Numbered from the stretch's first letter, positions 13,760 to 25,554 are shown. The stretch is 64,000 bases of DNA from Candidatus Absconditabacterales bacterium (GCA_937923605.1 CALDTY010000003.1:62001-126000); one strand, 5' to 3'. Program-made: numbers and translations. Notes: generated by a model not told the origin, from the sequence alone.

Positions 13760-15016
13760 ATGACGTATGCTGATATGGAACTTCTTCGTTTTACTACTGC
13801 CTGAAGTGTAGATGATGGAAAAAGCACCTTAATAGGGAGACTTTTGTATGATACAAAATCAATTTTTGCTGATCAAATGGAAGCAATAGAAGCAACTTCT
13901 AAGCGTAAAGGCGAGGAAGAAGTTAATCTTGCGTATTTAACTGATTGACTCAAGGCAGAAAGAGAACAATGAATTACTATTGATGTAGCTTATAGATACT
14001 TTGCTACACCAAAAAGAAAATTTATTATAGCAGATACTCCATGACATCTTGAATATACTAGAAACATGGTAACTTGAGCTAGTACTGCAAATGTTGCACT
14101 CATATTAATTGATGCTAGAAAAGGGGTTATAGAACAAACATCTCGTCATAGTTTTATAGCATCGTTGCTAGGTATCCCTCATATTATCTTTTGTATCAAT
14201 AAGATGGATCTAGTTGATCGATCTGAGGAAGTATATAATGGTATAAAAGATCAAGTTGAAGGAATGACGTCGAAACTTAATATTCAAGATATACATTTTG
14301 TTCCTATGAGTGCATTAACATGAGACAATGTTGTGCATAGATCAGAGCATATGAATCGATATCAAGGATCTCCTTTGTTATATCTATTGGAAACAATTCA
14401 TATTTGAAGTGATGAAAACCATATAGATCGTCGTTTCCCTGTTCAGTGGGTAATCCGTCCTCAAAGTGATGAATATCATGATTATAGATGATATGCCTGA
14501 AGAATAGCAGGAGGAGTGTTCAAAAAAGGAGATGAGGTTGTCGTATTACCTTCATGATTTCAAAGTAAAGTAAAAGAAGTTGAACTTGATGGAGCACCAC
14601 TAGCAGAATCATTTGCACCAATGTCTGTAGTAATGACGCTTGAAGATGATATTGATATTTCAAGAGGAGATATGATTGTAGGGAAAAACAATCAGCCTGA
14701 AGTTAGTCAAGATATCGACGTTATGATCTGTCGATTTCATAAGAAACCTCTTCAGGAGAATTGAAAATATACAGTAAGACATACAAGTAAAGAAACTCGT
14801 TGTGTTATAAAAGATATCACCTATAAGATTGACGTAAATACTATGCATAAAATGGAGTCAGTTTGAGAAATCACGATGAATGATATTGCAAGAATTTCAA
14901 TAAGAACGATGAGTCCATTGTTTTTTGACCCATATAGAACCAATAGACATACCTGAAGTCTTATACTTATAGATGAGAGTACAAACGAAACAGTAGCTGC
15001 AGGAATGATTTTGTAA
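13760..15016 (+). CDS. cysN: Sulfate adenylyltransferase GTPase subunit
   Basis: GTPase that drives APS formation by CysD. The 418-residue protein has G1 GSVDDGKST (15-23), G3 DTPGH (about 92-96) and G4 NKMDLV, followed by beta-barrel domains like those of EF-Tu. It has no fused APS kinase domain; that activity is the separate cysC. The G1 and G3 motifs each rely on a TGA glycine (the first Gly of GSVDDG and the Gly of DTPGH). Confidence 0.96.
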
Positions 15017-15023
15017 TATACTA

Positions 15024-15293
15024 ATGATGTTCACAGATCTAATTAAGAAACGACGAATTTCTTCACATCCTGAAAGAGATAGTAGAAGAAAATCATTATT
15101 AAAAGCTCTTTCTTGGAGGGCAGTTTGAACCATTGATACCATTTTGCTTTCCTGGTTACTAACATGAACCTTAATGATAGCATTAAGTATTTGATGATTG
15201 GAATTAATTACAAAAACTTTTCTGTATTATATTCATGAAAGAGTATGGTCTAACTATGATATACAGTCTTACAAGGATTTAGAGCAAAATTAA
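15024..15293 (+). CDS. DUF2061 small membrane protein
   Basis: An 89-residue protein with two hydrophobic segments. It shows the DUF2061 pattern: RRKSLLKALSWRAVGTIDT, a hydrophobic stretch with TG, then ELITKTFLYYIHERVWS. Its role is unknown; I recall DUF2061 proteins being encoded beside or fused to sulfate-activation genes, as here, eight bases after cysN. A second ATG at 15027 would shorten it by one residue. Confidence 0.85.
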
Positions 15294-15319
15294 TTTTAAT
15301 TTTTTGATTATTGTTATAT

Positions 15320-16096
15320 ATGTTGGAAGAAATAATCAAAATAGCTAAACAAGCCTGAGATGAAGTCATGAGAATTTATCAAGACCCTAGTGAAGATTTT
15401 GAATTGGATAAGAAAGATGATAATTCTCCAGTAACTAAAGCAGACATTGCAGCTCATGATATAATAGTTTCATGACTTAAGGAATTAGATTATTGATTTC
15501 CACTTTTGTCAGAAGAATGAGCTTCGATTCCATATGAAGAAAGAAAAGAGTGGGACACCTATTGGTGCATAGATCCACTGGATTGAACAAAAGAATTTAT
15601 TAATCGTAATTGAGAATTCACAATAAATATTGCGCTTATTCAGGACAATAAGCCAGTCTTATGAGTAGTGTATGTGCCTGCACTAGAAAAAACATATGCT
15701 GCCGATAATAAGTGAGCATTTCTAAGAACACACAAAGAACAAATTTCATTACAAGTAAATAAGAAGAAACCAGGAGATGAACTTAATGTAGTTTGAAGTC
15801 GTTCTCATCATTCTGATGAAGTAGATGCTTTTATAACAAATTTAGAAGAAAAGTGATATAAGACATCTTTTGTTTCAGCAGGAAGTTCACTAAAATTTTG
15901 TTTGATTGCTGAAGGTAAAGCAGATGTATATCCACGTTTTGTTCCAACAATGGAACGAGATACGGCTGCAGCTCACTGTATATTAGAGCAATCTTGATGA
16001 TCTATCCATTTAGTAAATGGATGATTGCTTTCTTATAATAGAGAAAATTTACGTAACTGATATTTTATTGCAAAAGGGTATTTAGATTATTCTTAA
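15320..16096 (+). CDS. cysQ: 3'(2'),5'-bisphosphate nucleotidase
   Basis: Removes the 3' phosphate of PAP, the inhibitory by-product of sulfotransferases, giving AMP. The 258-residue protein belongs to the inositol-monophosphatase superfamily: [17 protein letters not shown], the metal site [20 protein letters not shown] (about 80-100) and [10 protein letters not shown], with [11 protein letters not shown] near the end. In the metal site the Gly of LDGTKE is TGA. It completes the sulfate-activation set and overlaps the next start by one base (TAATG). Confidence 0.94.
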
Positions 16097-16611
16097 TGAT
16101 GATATTTCATGAAAGTATCAATTTAAAATTTAAGTTGTGAATCATTTTTTTTATACTAAATTTTATTGTTATATTAGTTCCTACTATTTTCAAAATTGAT
16201 ATAACTAACTTGATATCATCTTGATGGTTACATATTTGATCTTTGATAATAATTTCACTATGAGGTATAATATTGGGTACTAAATGAATGATCTCCATGA
16301 ATTTGAAGCCAAGTAGAAGTACTTGGTTAGTAAGTTTATTCTTATTTTTCATTTTCATGTGATTAACTTTTATATTCTTCTCGAATTATTGAGTTATATT
16401 CTTTTACTTTTATCTGGTATTACTTGGAAAGTTATTTTGATTTAAGCCTTATTACTTTATGTTAACTGCCTTAATCTTTCTTCGATATTCAATTTGGTTT
16501 AGAATATCTGGTCAAATTGTATTAGTAAACGAATTCACTACATATATATATTATAGTGTACTTGCTGGTATTTTTCTATATTTATTTCAAATTAATCCTG
16601 ATAATCTATAA
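16096..16611 (+). CDS. Uncharacterised membrane protein
   Basis: A 171-residue protein made almost entirely of hydrophobic segments, about five. It is translationally coupled to cysQ (TAATG), so it may work with the sulfation module or simply end that operon. No family was recognised. Confidence 0.65.
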
Positions 16612-16658
16612 CACATAGGATATATAGATATTAGTTTTTAAATCGTTATTTTGTTCTT

Positions 16659-18392
16659 ATGAAAACGCTCTGAAAAATAGAGAAAATAATTATATGAATC
16701 ATTGTTTTGAATCTATCCTTCTTTGCTTTTTGGTATACTTTTTATAAGCCTACTAGTCAAAAAGACATTATACAAGAGCATTTCTTGGCTTGAGAATACC
16801 TAGATGTGATAAAAAAAAGTAGCGATAACTTTTCAAAGTATTGAGATTCCATCTATTGGAGAGGAATTAGTTTTTTAGAGTTGTGAATGTATGATGAAGC
16901 TCGTAGAATGTTCTCAATAGTATATAAACATGATAAAAACCCTAAAGTAATATGACTCATTCAAAGTATTTTATTTTTTGAAAAACACGATTATGTGTCA
17001 TCTGCAAAAGTCTTATCAAATGTAGAAAGTGCAAATATTTTTGAGCAATCTGCAATAGATTTGATGAGGTGAATTGCATTGTATCATCAATGAAATACTG
17101 ATGCTTCACTATCACATATCAGATCTAGTATGTCTTATGATCCAGTTTCTCCAATTTGAAATTTATACTTAGCAAAGATATATTTAGGTCAAAATAATAT
17201 TCTCAGAGCTCAATCATTTTTGGATATTGCAAAGAAAGAGTGATTAGATACAAAAGATATTGATTTCGTAAAAGCTTGAATTCTGTATGCACAGCAAGAG
17301 TATGAAGCATCACTTCAGCTGTTAGAATGACAGATTGTGGGGAAAATTGATAGTGTTGATCATATAGATTTACTGACCTTAAAAGCTAGAAATTATGAAG
17401 CACTATGAAATGAAAAAGAGGCAATAAATATCTATTTAGAAATGTTTGAGTCTGATAATTCAAGGGTTTCATTACTTGAAAAGATCTTTCATATTTACAA
17501 AAAAGACATGAAGTACTCTTCAGCGTCTTTGATTATTTCAAAAGCGCTTGAGATGGATGAAACAAACGTTGATTTTCTCATCGAAAAATATCTGATTGAT
17601 TCATTAATAGATGCAAATAAAGAGTCTATCTTATTCCAAGAATTACTACAAGATTTGTGAGTCAATTGAAAATGATATGAGGCACTCGTAAAACGTTTAT
17701 ATGAGGAAAGAAACTTAGTAAGACTTAATGAATCATTAAAAAGATTATTTACAATTTCACCAAGAAATCAGATTGGAAATATTGTGCAAAAATCATTGCT
17801 AGTTGAAGATATTCTATGATCATTAAAAGACAACAACATAGAATCACAAGATATTGCCTATCAGTCCTTGATATCTACATATCCAAATGATAGAATTACT
17901 CATCTCTTTTTTAGTATAAGGCGACTGTTATCAGGAGATAGAGAAAGTGCAATTGGTGAATATCAAAAAATATATCCAAACCTAAACAAGAAAATTACTT
18001 CTTTAGAGGTCTTACGCTTAGGCTACATATATTCACTATTAGAAAAGAATGTTTCTCTAGCTGACGAATTCTTTGAAGACTATCTCGAACAATTAGAATT
18101 AGCTATGACTAAGCTTCCAGCTATTGAATATGATGAATATGGTGCACCAATTGAGTATTCAATTGAAGTTTTAGAAAAGTTTGAAGAAGACAGAAATGCT
18201 TTCTTGTCTCTTTCCAAGCTATTACCTTGGTATCACAGGTATATACTGTATTGAGAATCAAATAACGGCTTATTAGATGATTTAATTGAAGAAGACTTTC
18301 GTATGGAAGATATATTATTAGCTATTGATAAATCTGAAGCACATTTCTCATTTGAACTCAACCATTTATCGAAATTTTATTCAACAGAGTAA
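16659..18392 (+). CDS. TPR-containing membrane-anchored protein
   Basis: A 577-residue protein with one N-terminal hydrophobic segment (about 10-28) followed by a long helical region with tetratricopeptide-like repeats, for example the stretches around YDEARRMFSIVYKHD, AQSFLDIAKKEG and KEAINIYLEMF. Probably a scaffold at the outer face of the membrane. It starts 47 bases after the preceding gene and runs into another membrane protein four bases later. Function unknown. Confidence 0.75.
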
Positions 18393-18395
18393 CGT

Positions 18396-19253
18396 ATGAA
18401 GCATCTGATATTATGATTTTACTGACTACTATCTTTGCTGTTGATGACAAGCTGAGTACCTTTTTTTATGCTTTTATGACTAGTGAATTTTGTTACTTTC
18501 TTGTATTTGTGATATATTCAGCTGATACAAAATAGTCACAGAAATCACTTTCTTTCTATTAAGAAGTGAATTTCTCCCTTGTTTATTGACATTATCTATC
18601 ATTATATATTTCCATTAGTTACTGTCTGATTAATTTTTAGTTTACTCTGATTTTTAATCTACTGAATTAGTAAATGAAGTAATTTATTAATTGTACTTAT
18701 AATACGATTGTTAACTTTGTGGCCTAACTTAAATAAAACAGTAGAAGAATGACTCGTATTTGCTAACCAAAAGATCACGTGATATTGATATGCATTTATA
18801 TGAGGGTTTATAATTTTTGTGTTTGCTCTATATAATTTATATTTTGTGTGAGAATCATTTATTGTTGTTATTGTTTCTTGGATTACCTGATACTTTTTAT
18901 ATATAGTCTTTTGTTTATTAGCTTGAAAGAGGGCTAGAGAGATTGTAACCCATATTACGCATAAATTGTTTCTGATACTTCTGTCTTTAATTCTCTTTTT
19001 CGGATGTATAGTTTATATTCCTTCTTGGCTTGATGGTATAACTCTTGAAAAGAAAGTCTTCGTGGAAAGGAAGGATATTAGTGAACTAATGAATGATGTG
19101 GTGTTTGAAGAAGATCAATTTACTGAGCAAGAATCTAATGAGATCAGAGTATTAAATTTGCTAGATCAAGAATCATTACGTGAACCAAGTACTGATATTT
19201 TCTTAGACACAGTAGAGCAAGAATTTAGTGAGAATGAAGATGATCAATTCTAA
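18396..19253 (+). CDS. Uncharacterised membrane protein with acidic tail
   Basis: A 285-residue protein. The first 210 or so residues contain about six hydrophobic segments; the last 70 are strongly acidic (stretches such as DVVFEEDQFTEQESNEIR and ENEDDQF). It lies four bases after the TPR gene, which suggests a two-gene operon. No family recognised. Confidence 0.7.
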
Positions 19254-19480
19254 TGTCTAAGTTTTTCTCACTTTTTTCTAAATTGTCATTCACTTTAATT
19301 GTTGTATTTTGTCACAATATCAATAATTATTCGTAAACATTAGTACTTACGTATGTTTTCAAACATAATGTGACAATGATGTATAACTATGTGATATCAT
19401 TGAAGACACATTTTCTCTTGAAATATCAAGAAATGTTTGTATACACTCACGTATAAGTTTTATTTGCTTATGTTTTGCTT
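19254..19480. promoter_or_regulatory. Intergenic region with inverted repeats
   Basis: The stretch before the poly-Gly surface protein gene holds several dyads: TTGTCACA (19309-19316) facing TGTGACAA (19369-19376), the near-perfect palindrome TATGTTT-TC-AAACATA (19352-19367), and ATGAT facing ATCAT around 19376-19400. They could be operators or an RNA leader. No ribosome binding site is visible before the ATG at 19481. Confidence 0.35.
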
Positions 19481-19954
19481 ATGAAAAAAGTTATTTCGCT
19501 ATTAAGTGTTATGGCACTTCTAGCTTCTAGTTGAGTTGCACTTGCTCAGTATGGTTACTCTACTCAATATTGATGAGGATGAGGATGAGGATGAGGATGA
19601 GGATGAGGATCTTCTAGTCTTCAAAGAGATTACTGTACAGTTCCTGATGTATCATGATCTTATTATGATGGAGAATGTGCTGTTGGAGTTGCTGCTGAAA
19701 CAGTAACAACTACTACAACAGGTACAACAGGTACAACAGGTACTACTAGTACTGTATCTTCTACATGAGGACCACTTACTGTTGTTACTACTACTACTGC
19801 TACTGAAGGTGGTACAGTTACTGCTGAAGACAACGAAATAGTAAACACTATTAAGGACACATTGATGAATAATAACTCATCAAATACAAATGTTCCTGCA
19901 GTTGAAACTATCAGTCTTCCTGCATTCTTGCCTGAAACTGGAGCTTCATTGTAA
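19481..19954 (+). CDS. Secreted poly-Gly/Thr-rich protein with truncated LPETG signal
   Basis: A 157-residue protein with a clear signal peptide (MKKVISLLSVMALLASSGVALA), a run of 13 glycines (19571-19609) written by alternating TGA and GGA, a Cys pair, a Thr-rich linker and a C-terminus SLPAFLPETGASL. LPETG is the classic sortase motif, but the protein stops three residues later with no membrane segment or charged tail. A sortase gene lies 9 kb downstream. The same SLPAFLP-x-TG string is near the end of the Cys-rich protein at 30523. Likely a surface or secreted structural protein. Confidence 0.85.
19571..19609 (+). repeat. Tandem TGA-GGA codons encoding 13 glycines
   Basis: A six-base repeat (TGAGGA) gives a Gly13 tract only if TGA is glycine; with the standard code this would be seven consecutive in-frame stops separated by Gly. 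The tract lies right after the mature N-terminus and may act as a flexible spacer. Confidence 0.9.
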
Positions 19955-19992
19955 TCGAAACTTATTTTCTGTAAACATACAGAGACGTCTCG

Positions 19993-20032
19993 AAAAAAAA
20001 ATACCCCTCGCGCGAATTGGGGGTATTTTTTT
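19993..20032 (+). terminator. Intrinsic terminator
   Basis: ATACCCC (20001-20007) pairs with GGGGTAT (20020-20026) around a TCGCGCGA-containing loop, flanked by an A-run and followed by seven T. It ends the poly-Gly surface protein gene. Confidence 0.85.
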
Positions 20033-20185
20033 ATAAGAAAAAAATAGGAACATTTTTTGAGTTTCTGGCAAGGTAAAACATTTTTTTGCTTACTTATTAG
20101 ATTGATTTTGATATCTAATTTCCTATTCTGTCTATGTTAGACAACCTAACAGATGCATTTTTTTATATTTATATGTATTGTAATT

Positions 20186-20941
20186 ATGTCAAAAGAAACA
20201 TGAACAACCTTATCATGGGTTGCATTAGTATTAGCTGCATTAGCACTTATTCTATGATTCACAGGTAAATTTGGAGGAGGAAGTGCTCAAATCGCTCAAG
20301 CTCCAGCAGCTGTTCCAGCAGCTGTTCCAGCAGCGGCTCCAGCAGCGGCTCCAGCAGCAGCTCCAGCTCCAGCAAACGTAAAAGTTGCAAAAGCTGATTA
20401 TGACAAATTTCTTGAAGGTGCTTACGTAAGTGGAAATAAAGATGCAAAAGTAACTGTAATTGAATTTTCAGATGTACAATGTCCTTTCTGCCAAAGACAT
20501 GTAAACAACTGAACATTGGATCAAGTACAAGAAAAGTATGGTGATGATGTAAATGTAATCTTCGCTCATTTCCCACTTAGTTTCCACCAAAATGCTCAAA
20601 AAGCTGGTGAAGCAATTGAATGTGCAGGTAAATTAGGAGGAGATGACAAGTACTTCGAATTCAAGAAAGCTTACTTTGCAGCTTGATGAGATTCAAATCT
20701 AGATATAGCTAAAAAGGCTGCTACTGAAGTAGGTCTAGATGGTGATGCTCTTATGGGGTGTGTAGATTGAGGTGAGTTCGCTCAAAAGGTAAAAGATCAA
20801 ATGGCATTTGGTCAAGGACTTTGAGTAACAGGTACTCCTGGTAACATTGTTGTAAACAATGAAACATTAGATACACAAAAAATATCTGGTGCGGTTCCAG
20901 CTAGTGCATTTGATGCAGCAATTGGTTGAATCATTAACTAA
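20186..20941 (+). CDS. Membrane-anchored DsbA-like thiol oxidoreductase (CPFC)
   Basis: A 251-residue extracytoplasmic protein: an N-terminal hydrophobic anchor (about 8-27), an Ala/Pro linker (about 36-64, AP repeats), then a DsbA-family thioredoxin fold. The active site CPFC is at residues 99-102 in [12 protein letters not shown], and the cis-Pro loop is [12 protein letters not shown]. It probably forms or shuffles disulfides in exported proteins. Two further DsbA-like genes and three Cys-rich secreted proteins follow within 11 kb. It has its own terminator. Confidence 0.92.
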
Positions 20942-20964
20942 GTTACTATAGTTTGACTAATTTT

Positions 20965-20996
20965 AAAAAAACAAGATCCTAGGATCTTGTTTTTTT
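20965..20996 (+). terminator. Intrinsic terminator (perfect palindrome)
   Basis: A7-CAAGATCCT directly followed by AGGATCTTG-T7, a 32-base perfect palindrome 23 bases after the DsbA-like gene. It could act on both strands. Confidence 0.9.
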
Positions 20997-21072
20997 GTTA
21001 TCTTAATGTATGTTTAGATTGCATATTGGAGAGTAATCAAGATGATATACTTATATTTACTACCATACACAA

Positions 21073-21558
21073 ATGACTAAAAAGCAGAAATTAAGATCAT
21101 TAGTAAAGCAAAAGATATTATCATGTCACAATAAAGATACTCAGTCAAAAAAAATTTGTCATAGGTTGAAACATAATCCAATTATAAAAGAATCCAACAT
21201 TATAGCTTGTTTTGATCCATTATGAACTGAACCAAATATTAAACCTTGTATAGATCAACGAGAAAAGGAGGGTAAGATAATAGTTATGCCAACAAGCACA
21301 TCAAAAAATAGTCCAACATTTAGATTAAAATGATTAGAAGAAGTGTATCTGTGAGAAATACATGCATTCATTATCCCTTGAATTGCCTTTACTAAGTCAT
21401 GAAAAAGATTGTGAAGAGGCTGATGACGATATGATCGCGCATTGTCCCATTATCCAACTTCTTATAAGATATGAGTTTGCTTTGATATACAAATATATTG
21501 ATCTTTTGATTCTGAAAATCATGACATTGATATGAATCTTGTGATTTCATGACCTTAG
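21073..21558 (+). CDS. 5-formyltetrahydrofolate cyclo-ligase family protein
   Basis: Converts 5-formyl-THF to 5,10-methenyl-THF using ATP. The 161-residue protein carries the family signature GRGGGRYDR near residue 116 (usual form GxGGGYYDR), the PGIAFTKSGKRLG lead-in and an N-terminal Lys/Arg-rich helix. It is slightly shorter than typical members (about 180-200). Three of the signature glycines are TGA or GGC/TGA. Confidence 0.85.
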
Positions 21559-21618
21559 AGGTTGATTTCTTACTGTGTATTTTTAAACTTCAAAAAGTGT
21601 TTATTTAATGTAGAAACG

Positions 21619-23985
21619 ATGCCAGCAAAAAAGAAACGAAAATTAGATATTGATACATCTCAGAGGAATCTTGTGATAGTGGAATCTCCTGCTAAAGCTA
21701 AGACGATCAAGAAATATCTGTGACCTTGATTTGAAGTTGTTGCAAGTATGTGACATATTAGAGACTTACCCAAAAAAAATGCCATTGACGTGGATAATAA
21801 TTTCGCCACAACATACGAAGTGTCTCCTGACAAGAAGAGTATAGTAACAAGTCTAAAAAAAGCAGCTAAAGAAATGGAAGAAGTATGGATTGCAACAGAT
21901 GAGGATCGCGAATGAGAAGCTATTTGATGGCATCTTTGTGAAGCGATGTCACTTGATCCATCTTCTACAAAAAGAATTGTTTTTCATGAAATAACTGAAG
22001 ATGCAATCAAAAAAGCAGTATCAGAGCCTAGAACTGTTGATCTTGATTTAGTTCACGCTCAGCAGGCTAGAAGAGTTTTAGATCGCTTAGTTTGATTTGA
22101 TCTGAGTCCAGTATTACGAAAAAAAGTTAAAACTTGATTGTCAGCATGACGTGTACAATCAGTTGCTGTTAGATTGCTTGTTGATCGTGAAAGAGAAATA
22201 ATGAAATTTGATCCAGAAGTATTCTTTAAAACTAAGTGAACATTTGTAACTGATTGATGAGATATATTCGAAGCAGAGTTAGATTCTCAATTTGCATCTT
22301 TACATGATGCTCAAACGTTTTTAGAAGAATCTGTATGAGCAGCATATACAATCAAAAAAATCTCTCAGACTCCATGAAAGAGAAAACCTTGAGCACCATT
22401 TACAACTTCGTCATTACAACAGCAAGCAAGTACAAGATATTGATTTCCAGTTGCAAGAACTATGCAAATAGCTCAGCGTTTATATGAATCAGGTCACATT
22501 ACCTATATGAGAACTGATAGTATGAATTTATCTCAGTCGGCATTGAAGGCATGTGAAGTAGAGATTAAAAAGAGTTATGGAGATAAATATCATAATCAAA
22601 GAACATTCAAGAGTAAAAAGAAATGAGCACAAGAAGCACATGAGGCAATCAGGCCAACGAATATGGCAATTAGTAGAGCAGGTGACGATGAAGATCAAAA
22701 GAAATTATATCATTTAATTTGGCAACGCACAATTGCTAGTCAAATGTCTGATGCGAATACAAAAAAAACAAGTGCGATTATTGATATTTCTACTAGATCA
22801 GAAGAGTATCAAGCAAAATGAGAGATAGTCACTTTTGATTGATTTCTTGTGGTTTTTGATAAGAAAAAAGATGATACATTATTACCGAAACTTACTGAGT
22901 GAGATGTTGTCAATTCGGAAAGGGTAGTGTCAACACAGCAGTTTTCAAAGCCACCTGCAAGATACACAGAAGCAAGTTTAGTTAAAAAACTTGAGGAACT
23001 ATGAATTTGACGTCCATCTACATATGCACCAACAATCAATACTATTCAAAAAAGATGATATGTTTCAAAATGAATTGGTGAGTGAACAGCTACAGATTTT
23101 CAAGTATTAACATTGGTGTGAAAAGATATAGAACAAGAATTTATAACTAAAAAAATACAAGCAACTAAGGGTAAATTAGTTCCATCTGATGTGTGAATAG
23201 TAGTGACAGATTTTCTGAAACAACATTTCGAATCAATAATGGATTATCAATTTACCGCATCAGTAGAGCAAGAGTTTGATGAAATTGCTAGTTGAAAACG
23301 CGTATGGCACGAAATGTTGCATGAATTTTATTTGCCTTTTCATAAGCAAGTAAATGAAGTGACTGAAAACGCCGAAAGAGCGTCTTGAGAGAGAATTCTT
23401 TGAGATGATCCAGTATCATGAAAAGTTGTGAAGGTTAGAGTATGAAGATATTGACCATTGGCCCAGATTTGAGAATCTGATGATGAAGAAGTTAAATTTG
23501 CCTCATTGAGAGGAGATGTTCATTTGGAGAGCATTAGTCTAGAACAAGCTTTAGAATTGTTCGCCTTACCAAGAGATTTATGAGAACGAGAATGAAAGAT
23601 GATAAAAGCTAGTATTTGAAGGTTTTGACCATATGTACAATGGTGATCAGTTTTTATGTCATTAAAAGAAGATGATCCATACACAATTGAGTTTGACAAA
23701 TGACTAGAGCTGATAGAGTTAAAAATTGAGAAAGAAAAACTTGCGCTTCTTCAAGAATTCATATTTAAGGATAAAGAGGGAATAGTAAAAATGTGAAGAT
23801 GGTGACCATTTATAAAACGAAACAGATTGAATATTAGATTACCAAAATGAACTGATTGAGCTACAGTTTCTCAAAGTGAGATTGAGGAATATATTGAAAA
23901 TGAACTGTGAAGCAAAAAAAGTACTTCAAAGAAGAAGAAAAAAAGCACGACAAAGAAGAAGGCAACCAAAAAGAAGACAAAATAA
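21619..23985 (+). CDS. topA: DNA topoisomerase I
   Basis: Type IA topoisomerase that relaxes negative supercoils. The 788-residue protein starts with the Toprim domain (VESPAKAKTIKKYLG near 20, ATDEDREGE near 92), has the active-site tyrosine in YMRTDSMNL near residue 296 and RPSTYAPTI near 470. The C-terminus has repeated KVRVGRYGPLAQIG-like units (GRFGPYVQWG) and a Lys-rich tail. I see no Cys4 zinc-ribbon motifs, so the C-terminal domain is of the repeat-only type. Confidence 0.95.
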
Positions 23986-24018
23986 TGTAAATTTACTGTA
24001 AATTTACTGTAAATCTAT
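23986..24018. repeat. Three 11-base tandem repeats
   Basis: TGTAAATTTAC occurs at 23986-23996 and 23997-24007, with a diverged third copy at 24008-24018. Each unit contains the palindrome GTAAATTTAC. They start right after the topA stop and could be a binding site or part of a terminator. Confidence 0.7.
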
Positions 24019-24139
24019 TGTATAAATATATTTATTCTGTCTGTATTTGGCATATATATGATCTTCAGTGCTATTATTATATATTATATATTTTTTTTTT
24101 AATAATTATTTCATTATTTTAAAAATAGTAAATATATGC

Positions 24140-24167
24140 TTGACATTAGTGTTGATAAAATTAATCT
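24140..24167 (+). promoter_or_regulatory. Candidate promoter
   Basis: TTGACA (24140-24145) and TAATCT (24162-24167) with a 16-base spacer resemble a sigma-70 promoter about 42 bases before the next start codon. Inferred from consensus only. Confidence 0.45.
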
Positions 24168-24209
24168 ACTCTTTACTTAGATTATTTTTATTATATTCAG
24201 TTCATTCTC

Positions 24210-25463
24210 ATGATTCGTTCTTGATCTACTCTTAAGTTGCTATCGCTAACACTTTCATTGTTTATGTTTTTATATTGGTCTACAGTTATTGCCCAATGAT
24301 TTGTTGCATGAAGAACTAATCATTGTTGAGATTGAATCTTACGTACTGATCTTTGAGAGGTATGTGATGACTGAAATTATAATGATGGTGATGGTTGCGA
24401 TCATAATTGTCAGGATGAATCTAAAAAGACTATGATGCCAACAAATCAAGAAATCCAATATGATCCAAGTAGAGTTAGTGAAACTACGACATATAAAGTA
24501 TTTATGCATTGAAAATTTTCCCATACAGTCCAGATAAACAGTGGTCAAGAAATATGTGATTATGGTTCAGATAATTGAGTGCTTTGTGAACCAGGGTATG
24601 GCGGTGCATGTTATTATTGTTCATCTACTTGTAAACTTGAAAAAGTTCAGTGACATGTTTGTTGAGATTGAGTAGTACATCATTTGTATGAACAATGCGA
24701 TGATGGAAATTCACAAAATTGAGATTGATGTAATTCCCTATGTAATAAAGAAAATGTATTTGTAGTTCAACCAACGAATACCTCACAAACTTGAATCACT
24801 GATATTGTCATTAATATTCAACCAGAAAAGAAAGATGATGTGAAAGTAACGATACCAAATAAAGCGTTAACTCTTCCTAGTGATATTCCTGCTTCAGATA
24901 CATCTTTACTACTTCCATCTAGTAAAGATATTTCTGTGGTTGAAAAGAAGCCTGTTAATACGACAACAACAACTAAAATTGTAATCTGAAGTGCTACTCC
25001 TAAAATAACAGAAGTTGCTGATAAAGTAAATAATAATAATGTTCAACAAACTCAACCTGTTGTTAAAAAAGAAATCACAAAGAAGGAAATCACAAAGAAG
25101 GAAATCATAAAGAAAGAGGTAACAGTTGGAATTTCAAACACAAACGAAACTAAGGTGATGAGTCCGTTGCAATTGCCATTAGTGGAAACAGTTGATACAG
25201 GGGCGCCAAAAATGTCATTAAAAGTAGAAGCTGATAGCTGAATTAATGACTGACGTATTGTGCAATGAGATATGCAGATGCGTCAAAATATTTTGGTAAG
25301 GACATCGCCTACTAAGGCATGAATATGAATAACCTCTCCTTACCCAGATAAGTTATCAATGACATGAGCTTCATTATTGATTTCTTCATCAACTATATTT
25401 ATGTGGATACTGAGTTTATTTTTAAGTATCTATTCATTTTGATTAATTTGGAGTAGAGATTAA
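24210..25463 (+). CDS. Secreted Cys-rich repeat protein with sortase-like C-terminal anchor
   Basis: A 417-residue exported protein. After a signal peptide come repeats of the DUF4215/Myxococcus Cys-rich type: HCGDGILRTDLGEVCDDGN, then DGDGCDHNC, CEPGYGGACYYCSSTC and VCGDGVV. A long Thr/Lys linker follows, with KKEI(T)K repeats near base 25070. The C-terminus has DKLSMTGAS, a hydrophobic segment and a final SRD: this looks like a sortase signal with LSMTG in place of LPxTG. Eleven kilobases of similar genes and a sortase follow. Probably a surface-anchored disulfide-rich protein. Confidence 0.85.
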
Positions 25464-25530
25464 AAAAAGTGTATAGAATCTAGAAATATGTAATGAAAAA
25501 TGTAAAGATTATGCTCTTGAAATAACTTCT

Positions 25531-25554
25531 AAAAGCCCAATTGGGCTTTTTTTT
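25531..25554 (+). terminator. Intrinsic terminator
   Basis: AAAAGCCCAATTGGGCTTTT is a 20-base perfect palindrome followed by more T, 67 bases after the Cys-rich gene. Confidence 0.88.
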
